Source: Patescibacteria group bacterium
GTDB taxonomy: Bacteria > Patescibacteriota > Saccharimonadia > CAILAD01 > GCA-016700035
Length of the DNA: 7,072 nt
Direction of reading: 5' to 3'
NCBI GenBank assembly: GCA_030917125.1
Contig: JAUPVH010000015.1
Location: forward strand, 1-7,072
The translations under genes were made by a program, and so were the position numbers. Under the pieces are notes generated by a model, which worked only from the letters and a program-made list of their open reading frames with translations, was not told the DNA's origin and did no database searches. Positions 1 to 5,528 of the stretch are shown here, in pieces; within the stretch, counting starts at the first letter, position 1; every line of letters begins with the position of its first letter.

Positions 1-2577
1 GGACTCTCGCCGGCCATCTCAATTGATCAAAAATCGACCAGTCGTAACCCACGCTCCACCGTGGCAACGGTTACGGAAATTTATGATTACCTACGTCTCT
101 TATTTGCGCGCATTGGCATTCCGCATGATCCAAAAACCGGCGAAGTACTGACACGCCAAACCTCAGCTCAGATTATTGAAGCTATTGAGGCACATCCGCA
201 AGGCACGCGCATCGTAATTATGGCGCCGGTAATTAAAGGTAAAAAAGGTGAGCATCGTCACGTAATTGCCGAACTGCAACGCGCTGGTTACTTGCGAGCT
301 CGTATTGATGGCGATGTGGTGGATCTTGATGAGATAAATGAGCTCGAGAAGCAGAAGATGAACACGCTCGACGTGGTGGTGGATCGCTTGGCAGTGGAAC
401 CCGAAAGTCATCAGCGACTGGCTGAAGCGGTGGAGCAGGCTTTGAAGCTCGGCGAGGGCGTCTTGATCGTGCAGGAGCATGAAACTGAAAATGAGCAGGT
501 GTATTCTGAGCATTACACGACAACCGATTCTGGTTTTTCGCTCTCTGAAATTGAACCACGACTGTTCTCGTTTAATGCACCACATGGAGCGTGTTCAAAT
601 TGTACTGGTTTAGGCTCATTGCGTGTGGTGGATTCTGAACTCGTCATGCCAAACCAGCGCTTGAGTATTAATGAAGGGGCGATTCGTCCCTGGAGCCGCA
701 CCACCAGCCGCATGACTTGGTACACCAAGCTGATGGAAGCAGTAGCTCAGGTCCACGGCTTCTCACTAGATGAGCCAATTATGAATTTGACGCACGAGCA
801 ACTCATGAATGTGCTCTATGGAACTGGCGATGAAATCATCAAGGTGCCTGGTCCGGGTGGGCGCGCTTATTCGACTACCTTTGAGGGCGTGATTCCGAAT
901 CTTGAGCGTCGCTATCGCGAGAGTGACAGCGATTTTGTGAAGGGTGAAATTGAAAAGTACATGACACACATGACCTGTCCAGTGTGTCGTGGTAAGCGTC
1001 TGAAGCCAGAAGTTTTAGCGATTACCGTGAATGACCGCTCGATTGCCGATGTGACAGAGATGTCGGTGGAAAAAGCTTTGGAGTATTTTACTGGACTCAC
1101 GCTCAATGCTACCGACTCGCAAATTGCCAAGCAGATCTTAAAAGAAATTTGTGAGCGCCTGACGTTTCTGAATGATGTGGGCTTGAGCTATCTGACGCTA
1201 GATCGTTCGGCTAACACGTTGGCTGGCGGTGAAGCACAGCGTATTCGTTTGGCGACACAAATTGGTAGCTCACTGATGGGTGTGCTCTACATATTAGATG
1301 AGCCATCAATCGGTTTGCATCAGCGCGATAATGATCGCTTGATTGAAACACTCAAACGCCTTAAGAGTCTGGGGAATACAGTAATTGTAGTGGAACACGA
1401 TGAGGATACTATTCGTGCTTCGGATTATGTGGTAGATATTGGCCCAGCTGCTGGCGTGCACGGCGGCGAGGTTGTGGCTGCTGGCACTCCGGATGAAGTT
1501 GCTAAGGTTAAGGAATCGATTACTGGCCAGTATCTCTCGGGCGTAAAGAAGATTGCTATTCCAGCAAAGCGACGCAAGGGGAACGGTAAGTCACTCAAGA
1601 TTGTCGGTGCTACGGAGAACAACTTAAAGAACATCGATGTGGAAATTCCACTTGGGAATATGACCGTAATCTCTGGCGTATCTGGTTCAGGTAAATCCAG
1701 TTTGGTGAATGATATTTTGGCACGTAAACTCAGTCAGGAATATCACCGCTCACAAGAGCCGGCTGGCAAGCACTCGCGTATTGAGGGTACTGATAACCTT
1801 GATAAGGTGATTGATATTGATCAAAGCCCGATTGGCCGCACGCCACGCTCCAACCCGGCAACCTATACTGGGGCTTTTACGGACATTCGCGATTTGTTTG
1901 CACAAGTGCCAGAAGCAAAAATTCGTGGCTATGCGGCCGGTCGCTTTAGCTTTAACGTCAAGGGCGGTCGCTGCGAAACATGTAAGGGTGATGGCATCAT
2001 TAAAATTGAAATGCATTTCTTGCCAGACGTGTATGTAACCTGTGAAACCTGCAGCGGTAAGCGCTACAATCGTGAGGCTTTGGAAATCACTTATAAAGAT
2101 AAGACAATCGCTGACGTACTGGAGATGACCGTAGAAGAGGCAACTGAGTTCTTCGCGAATATTCCGACGATTTCGCGCAAACTTGGCACGCTCAACGATG
2201 TCGGGTTGGGCTACATTCATCTTGGTCAGCCGGCTACCACTCTTTCTGGCGGTGAGGCGCAGCGCATTAAGCTAGCTTCTGAGCTGTCGCGTCGGGCGAC
2301 TGGTAAAACTATGTATATCTTGGACGAGCCAACGACTGGGTTGCATTTTGAAGACGTTAATCGTTTGCTCGAAGTGCTGCACCAGTTGGTAGAGAAGGGC
2401 AATAGCGTACTCATTATTGAGCATAATCTCGATGTTATTAAATCGGCCGATTGGGTAATTGATTTGGGTCCAGAAGGCGGTTCTGGTGGTGGCACGATTG
2501 TCGCTGAGGGTACGCCTGAGGATATCGCGAAGGTCGCAACCAGCCATACTGGTCGTTATCTCAAGCGTCTTTTGTAG
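1..2577 (+). CDS. uvrA: UvrA, excinuclease ABC subunit A (5'-truncated by window edge)
   Basis: ATPase that, with UvrB, finds bulky DNA lesions in nucleotide excision repair; cytoplasmic dimer. The reading frame is open from base 1 (GLSPAISIDQKSTSRNPRST is a UvrA hallmark), so the GTG at 61 is not the start. By recalled alignment to E. coli UvrA (940 residues) about 77 N-terminal residues, including the first Walker A, are missing; 858 remain. Visible in order: GACSNC (from 583) and CPVC (976-987) zinc pairs; first ABC signature as LAGGE rather than LSGGE (about 1216-1230), first Walker B ILDEPSIGLHQ, His-loop VVEHDED; second Walker A GVSGSGKSS (1675-1701); IDIDQSPIGRTPRSNPATY; C4 zinc module with CETC at 1972-1983 and CETC at 2041-2052; second signature LSGGE; Walker B YILDEPTTGLHF; IIEHNLDVIKSADW; terminal DLGPEGGSGGG. 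Odd: the CxxC usually preceding the GACxxC pair is replaced by Thr/Ser (520-531), and an optional CPxCG is DPKTG (127-141). Identity is certain. Confidence 0.98.
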   Translation, partial: GLSPAISIDQKSTSRNPRSTVATVTEIYDYLRLLFARIGIPHDPKTGEVLTRQTSAQIIEAIEAHPQGTRIVIMAPVIKGKKGEHRHVIAELQRAGYLRARIDGDVVDLDEINELEKQKMNTLDVVVDRLAVEPESHQRLAEAVEQALKLGEGVLIVQEHETENEQVYSEHYTTTDSGFSLSEIEPRLFSFNAPHGACSNCTGLGSLRVVDSELVMPNQRLSINEGAIRPWSRTTSRMTWYTKLMEAVAQVHGFSLDEPIMNLTHEQLMNVLYGTGDEIIKVPGPGGRAYSTTFEGVIPNLERRYRESDSDFVKGEIEKYMTHMTCPVCRGKRLKPEVLAITVNDRSIADVTEMSVEKALEYFTGLTLNATDSQIAKQILKEICERLTFLNDVGLSYLTLDRSANTLAGGEAQRIRLATQIGSSLMGVLYILDEPSIGLHQRDNDRLIETLKRLKSLGNTVIVVEHDEDTIRASDYVVDIGPAAGVHGGEVVAAGTPDEVAKVKESITGQYLSGVKKIAIPAKRRKGNGKSLKIVGATENNLKNIDVEIPLGNMTVISGVSGSGKSSLVNDILARKLSQEYHRSQEPAGKHSRIEGTDNLDKVIDIDQSPIGRTPRSNPATYTGAFTDIRDLFAQVPEAKIRGYAAGRFSFNVKGGRCETCKGDGIIKIEMHFLPDVYVTCETCSGKRYNREALEITYKDKTIADVLEMTVEEATEFFANIPTISRKLGTLNDVGLGYIHLGQPATTLSGGEAQRIKLASELSRRATGKTMYILDEPTTGLHFEDVNRLLEVLHQLVEKGNSVLIIEHNLDVIKSADWVIDLGPEGGSGGGTIVAEGTPEDIAKVATSHTGRYLKRLL

Positions 2578-2585
2578 GGGGCTAT

Positions 2586-2622
2586 TTGCCAGATATGGGC
2601 TGGTCAAGCTATCATAAGCTTA
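2586..2622 (+). promoter_or_regulatory. Candidate sigma70-type promoter giving a leaderless transcript
   Basis: TTGCCA (2586-2591) matches the -35 consensus at five of six bases, and TATCAT (2610-2615) the -10 at five of six, with an 18-bp spacer. The ATG of the next gene lies 7 bases past the -10, so transcription would begin at or next to the start codon. That gene has no Shine-Dalgarno, which fits a leaderless message. The alternative is read-through from uvrA, 45 bases upstream; the gap also holds weak 4-5 bp hairpins (CCAG/CTGG; AAGCT/AGCTT) without a T-tract. Confidence 0.35.
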
Positions 2623-3000
2623 ATGGAAAAGTCGGAAGCCAAGAAATCTAAGCTTTCACCGCTGATGTGGAGCCTCATCCAGCTACTCGCAATATTCATT
2701 GCGCAGTTTGTGGCGATGTGGCTGGTTGGTAAAGTATTTCCGGATATTGCTTGTAGTGCGTTTGCAGATTCATCATGTAAACCTCAGCCAACCACTGAAG
2801 GCCTTCTCTTGCATGCATTATTGCCATTGGTGTTTATACCATTTGCTCTCATGAAATTTAAACAAATTGTGATGTACGCGGGTGCACTTATGCCCATAAA
2901 AAAGCTCATGGTTCTTATGGTTTCTGCAATCATGCTCATTATTATGGTGTGGCAATTGTTTGCTGCCCTTGGAGCTTTGTTGGGTCGGTGGTTCGGGTAG
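2623..3000 (+). CDS. Small three-helix membrane protein, function unknown
   Basis: I do not recognise a family. The 125-residue protein has a Lys-rich N-terminus (about residues 1-12), then hydrophobic segments at roughly 13-37, 61-78 and 95-119. By the positive-inside rule the N-terminus is cytoplasmic, and the loop between segments 1 and 2 (about 40-60) is outside; that loop carries C44 and C52, which could form a disulfide. A short amphipathic stretch with Lys residues (78-94) precedes the third segment. ATG at 2623 is chosen because the Lys-rich leader starts there; there is no Shine-Dalgarno, but a -10-like box sits 7 bases upstream. The 3' end overlaps the next gene's likely GTG start by 13 bases, suggesting translational coupling with that large anchored protein. 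It may be a membrane partner or assembly factor for it, but this is inference from position only. Confidence 0.75.
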   Translation: MEKSEAKKSKLSPLMWSLIQLLAIFIAQFVAMWLVGKVFPDIACSAFADSSCKPQPTTEGLLLHALLPLVFIPFALMKFKQIVMYAGALMPIKKLMVLMVSAIMLIIMVWQLFAALGALLGRWFG

Positions 3001-5075
3001 CTAAAAAACTGCATCGGAATATTGGCCACAGCCGTATTCATCAGCAGAACTTACCAAAAAAACGTTTAGCATTTCTGTTAGGGCTTGGGCTGATTATTGG
3101 TGGTACGGTAGCAGCTCTTGTTACGTTTGCGGGTACCGGACGCGTTGATACGCTGGTGACGATTGGCGATGAAGCGGGTGGCTTTCATAATGCGTTGATT
3201 GCCGTGAACCCGGATAATGGTAATAAAATAGGTTCGCTCACGGCACCGAACTTGCCAAACTTGAGCGGTTGCTCACTCACTCAGCCAAAGCCGTATTTGT
3301 ACGATATGGTTGTTGATACGGCGAAAGGGATTGCCATTGCTGGTTTAAAGCCATGTCAGGGTGGTCGCCTGAATGCTGGTCAGGCTATCGCTCGCTTTAA
3401 TTTGGCAACCATGCGCTTTGATCGTTATATCGATGGTCCAACTGAAGGGGTGGCCGCAATTCAGATGGTTGATGCCGAGAATTATGCAGTGCTCAATACG
3501 ATTGGGAGCGAAGTAAGGGTGTATTCATTAGAGGGGGGCGTGCGCCATAAAGTAGCACTCGGTGGCGCGGCAACCAGGTTTGGCCTGGCTTTTGGTAACG
3601 TGGTGGTGGCCTACTCAGATGGATCTATCGATAAAATTAATCCAGCGACAGGAGCACGTGAGCGGTTGGGGAGTGCGGGTGTTGCATTGCCGCGGCAAGC
3701 TGGTATCGATGGGTTGCGCGTGCTGCAAGTTGGAGATGCAGTGTATACATTAAGTCAGGGCAATAGCCAGTCTAATCTGGTTGCAGTGACTGCCCAGGGG
3801 CAAGTGCAGACCTATGGTCTTGGTAGCACGGCCACAAGTCTGGATGTGAACCCGAGCGGAGAAGTATTAATGATTGCAACTGGTTGCCCGACGGGCACAA
3901 ATTGCGCAGAAAAACCTAATCGCCTGTATGCATTTCAGATTGCCGCCAAGCAGTTTCAGAGTAACGCCCAGTTTGAATATCTGCCCCTTCAGACTTCACC
4001 GGCTCGTATTCGGTTCGATTCGGTGGGAGAAAATATCTATTTTGATGGAGTGGTATCGGGGTCAAATGGTGTTGGCCAGCGCTTTGTGTTTTCTTTGGAG
4101 CTGAATAGTACGCAACTTTTATCAGCTAGAGTTGCGATTCCTTCTTCCTCGTGGTTACCCGTGGGGATTGATGCGAACAATCTCAATTTAGGCTCTCAGA
4201 CCCCCGCCGTTAATGTGCCCTCGGACGTACCAAAGGGTGGTGGTATTGGTTCGGGTGGAATTGGTGCAGCCCCGGTACCACTCGATGAAATTGAGCGACT
4301 CCTAGGAATGTCGATTTGGGAAATTGATTGGTCGAAGATAACCGATGAGCAAATCCGGGCCTTTGGTTATGATCCAGCTGAAGTGCGGCGCTATGTGGCG
4401 CAGCTACGCCTGCAAGCCGGTAGTGCAGCTACGATTGGGAATAGCGATACGATAACTTGCCGATTAGGTTCAGCCGAAGGAGCAGATCAGATTGCGGCTA
4501 TCGAAAGTGTATTGGGTGTATCACTTCTGCAGTTCGATTTTAGTCAGGTCACCGATGAACAAATCCGGGCCTTTGGTTATGATCCAGCTGAAGTGCGACA
4601 ACTGATAGGGCAGTACAAGCAAAATGCTGAGGCGCTGGCAAAAAACGGTGGTGATCCGTGTGCGAATACGTACACTCAGGATGCCTTTGTGGTGAATCAG
4701 GGGTCAGATAAGGCCGCCGTAGCTAACGGTACAGTTACTCAGGTAACCGCTCAGACACGATTTGATTTACTCAATGGTGGTTGGCTGGTTAATCTGCGTT
4801 GGCAAGCGCCAGGTGGTGCACAAAAGTTCCATATTTATGGCCGTGATGACGACACGCATAAGTTAGAGCGACAGTTGGCGGTCGTGGATGGCTTGCAGCG
4901 TTCGGTAAAGTTCGGCGGGTTTAATCGCATTGCTTTGCCAGCCATCCATTCGGCGGAGTATACATTGGCAGTGGTGCCAGAGCAGGCTGATGGGAGTTTG
5001 GGTGCACCGACAGCTATTAAGACTCAGGTCCGTTGCTTTGTGGTGTGGTGTCACGCCACAGCAGTAGCGAAATAA
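2988..5075 (+). CDS. Signal-anchored surface protein: beta-propeller, duplicated module, FN3-like C-terminus
   Basis: No named family recognised. GTG at 2988 is my start (695 residues): it leaves a short basic leader (KKLHRN...LPKKR), then one transmembrane anchor at about 27-48 (LAFLLGLGLIIGG), so the rest should be outside. A weak GGAG lies 13 bases upstream. The same frame is open to a GTG at 2949, which lacks a ribosome site and overlaps the preceding gene further. Residues about 55-400 contain seven strand-turn-strand units of propeller type (e.g. LIAVNPDNGNKIGSL, IDKINPATGARERLG, LYAFQIAAKQFQ), suggesting a seven-bladed propeller. A Gly/Pro linker (about 405-431) leads to two copies of a ~43-residue module (432-474 and 502-544) sharing TDEQIRAFGYDPAEVR. 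The C-terminus (about 584-684) looks fibronectin-III-like (WLVNLRWQAP, KFHIYGR, YTLAVVP). All eight cysteines lie outside the anchor, fitting disulfides. Likely role: adhesion or cell-surface binding, inferred from architecture alone. Confidence 0.8.
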   Translation: MVRVAKKLHRNIGHSRIHQQNLPKKRLAFLLGLGLIIGGTVAALVTFAGTGRVDTLVTIGDEAGGFHNALIAVNPDNGNKIGSLTAPNLPNLSGCSLTQPKPYLYDMVVDTAKGIAIAGLKPCQGGRLNAGQAIARFNLATMRFDRYIDGPTEGVAAIQMVDAENYAVLNTIGSEVRVYSLEGGVRHKVALGGAATRFGLAFGNVVVAYSDGSIDKINPATGARERLGSAGVALPRQAGIDGLRVLQVGDAVYTLSQGNSQSNLVAVTAQGQVQTYGLGSTATSLDVNPSGEVLMIATGCPTGTNCAEKPNRLYAFQIAAKQFQSNAQFEYLPLQTSPARIRFDSVGENIYFDGVVSGSNGVGQRFVFSLELNSTQLLSARVAIPSSSWLPVGIDANNLNLGSQTPAVNVPSDVPKGGGIGSGGIGAAPVPLDEIERLLGMSIWEIDWSKITDEQIRAFGYDPAEVRRYVAQLRLQAGSAATIGNSDTITCRLGSAEGADQIAAIESVLGVSLLQFDFSQVTDEQIRAFGYDPAEVRQLIGQYKQNAEALAKNGGDPCANTYTQDAFVVNQGSDKAAVANGTVTQVTAQTRFDLLNGGWLVNLRWQAPGGAQKFHIYGRDDDTHKLERQLAVVDGLQRSVKFGGFNRIALPAIHSAEYTLAVVPEQADGSLGAPTAIKTQVRCFVVWCHATAVAK
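4281..4409 (+). repeat. Internal protein module, copy 1
   Basis: Encodes residues about 432-474 of the anchored protein, from LDEIERLLGMSIWEIDW through TDEQIRAFGYDPAEVRRYV. It appears helical, with a hydrophobic/aromatic first half and a DEQIRAFGYDP turn. It pairs with the copy 210 bases downstream. Bases 4341-4387 match 4551-4597 at 46 of 47 positions. Confidence 0.9.
4491..4619 (+). repeat. Internal protein module, copy 2
   Basis: Encodes residues about 502-544, from IAAIESVLGVSLLQFDF through TDEQIRAFGYDPAEVRQLI. The first half is diverged from copy 1 in both protein and DNA, whereas the 47-base core is nearly identical (one G/A difference, silent: GAG versus GAA). Cysteines in TCRLG before it and GDPCAN after it bracket this copy and could be disulfide-linked; copy 1 is not bracketed this way. 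Confidence 0.9.
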
Positions 5076-5083
5076 CAAGACGA

Positions 5084-5117
5084 CTCCCCCTAGTCTCTTT
5101 CATGAAACTAGAGGGAG
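5084..5117. terminator. Hairpin between convergent genes, candidate terminator
   Basis: Arms CTCCCCCTAGT (5084-5094) and ACTAGAGGGAG (5107-5117) pair at 10 of 11 positions around a 12-base loop. It starts 9 bases after the stop of the surface-protein gene and lies 46 bases past the stop of the minus-strand gene. On the minus strand the hairpin is followed by GTCTTGTTATTT, a loose T-rich tail, so it suits termination of the minus gene best. On the plus strand no T-tract follows. Confidence 0.5.
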
Positions 5118-5163
5118 ATGCCCCGCCGTGGGCTTGAAAATGTCACAGCTGAGTTTCCTAACC

Positions 5164-5427
5164 TTAGCGGAGTCGTGAGGGATGACGAAGGTGTGACCTG
5201 AAGGCATCTTCGTGATCGTTGATGATGGCGATGTCTGCCTTGGTGAGGCCGTACTCGGAACAGATGGTGTCCGCGAGCCGATTGGCCCTTTCCTGAAGGT
5301 CCTGATTGCCGAAGCCATGTTCATCTGCCTCCTGCCAAACATCGAGAAGCTCGATGAGCGCAGTCGACAGCTCACCACTCCGATTGAAGCGCTTCAGAAA
5401 AGCTGAAACATCATACATCGTTTGCAT
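5164..5427 (-). CDS. Unknown 87-residue protein with strong ribosome site
   Basis: I do not recognise this protein. It is judged real because AAAGGAGGTGA, an almost perfect Shine-Dalgarno, sits six bases before the ATG on the minus strand, and because a hairpin follows the gene. The sequence (MQTMYDVSAFLKRFNRSGEL at the start) is charged and predominantly helix-forming, without a signal peptide, membrane segment or cysteine pair, so a small cytoplasmic protein is likely. The stretch ELLDVWQEADEHGFGNQDL through SEYGLTKADIAIINDHEDAF looks well ordered, whereas the Arg-rich end (SHLRHPSRLR) reads like an out-of-frame tail. All five isoleucines are ATC and GC3 is about 62% by hand count, versus about 43% for the first 40 codons of uvrC, hinting at a different origin or expression class. 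It is transcribed convergently with the surface-protein gene and divergently from uvrC. A longer product after a frameshift is possible (see findings). Confidence 0.72.
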   Translation of the reverse strand: MQTMYDVSAFLKRFNRSGELSTALIELLDVWQEADEHGFGNQDLQERANRLADTICSEYGLTKADIAIINDHEDAFRSHLRHPSRLR

Positions 5428-5430
5428 TGT

Positions 5431-5441
5431 TCACCTCCTTT
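5431..5441 (-). promoter_or_regulatory. Strong Shine-Dalgarno of the minus-strand gene
   Basis: On the minus strand AAAGGAGGTGA precedes the ATG, with six bases between GGAGG and the start. It is the strongest ribosome site in the window and is the main evidence for both the gene and its start. Confidence 0.75.
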
Positions 5442-5472
5442 CCAAGAGGCTGGTAGGTACAACTTGCGCGCA

Positions 5473-5501
5473 ATGGTACAATAAAAATATAGAAATAGCA
5501 A
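5473..5501 (-). promoter_or_regulatory. Candidate promoter for the minus-strand gene
   Basis: On the minus strand TTGCTA (5496-5501) and TACCAT (5473-5478) form -35 and -10 boxes, each four of six to consensus, spaced exactly 17 bases across an A/T-rich spacer. The implied transcription start near 5465 leaves a leader of about 40 bases containing the strong ribosome site. The -10 overlaps the candidate -10 of uvrC on the other strand. Confidence 0.3.
5474..5482 (+). promoter_or_regulatory. Candidate extended -10 promoter of uvrC
   Basis: TGGTACAAT is an extended -10 (TGn plus TACAAT, five of six to consensus). No good -35 is seen 17 bases upstream, as is common for extended -10 promoters. 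Transcription would begin near 5489, giving a 5' leader of about 40 bases. Confidence 0.38.
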
Positions 5502-5518
5502 GCGAAATTATCGCACAC

Positions 5519-5522
5519 AGGA
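5519..5522 (+). promoter_or_regulatory. Ribosome binding site of uvrC
   Basis: AGGA (continuing AA) ends six bases before the ATG at 5529 and supports that start over any other in-frame codon. Confidence 0.7.
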
Positions 5523-5528
5523 AATTTA

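Noticed and set aside
61..63. GTG at 61 as the start of uvrA
   Set aside because: The frame is open to base 1 and the upstream 20 residues are conserved UvrA sequence, so the gene is cut by the window edge.
1750..2220. 156-residue open frame on the minus strand within uvrA
   Set aside because: It lies wholly over conserved UvrA coding sequence, has no ribosome site that stands out and no recognisable protein; it is a shadow frame.
2949..2987. GTG at 2949 as start of the large surface protein
   Set aside because: It has no ribosome site, adds a Cys/Trp-containing stretch before the basic leader and deepens the overlap with the membrane-protein gene to 52 bases. GTG 2988 gives a normal basic leader plus anchor, although this is not proven.
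5100..5378. 92-residue minus-strand frame overlapping the unknown gene
   Set aside because: Its N-terminal half is Ser/Arg/Pro-rich and has no ribosome site; only its last ~40 residues look protein-like, and those are discussed as a possible frameshift continuation.
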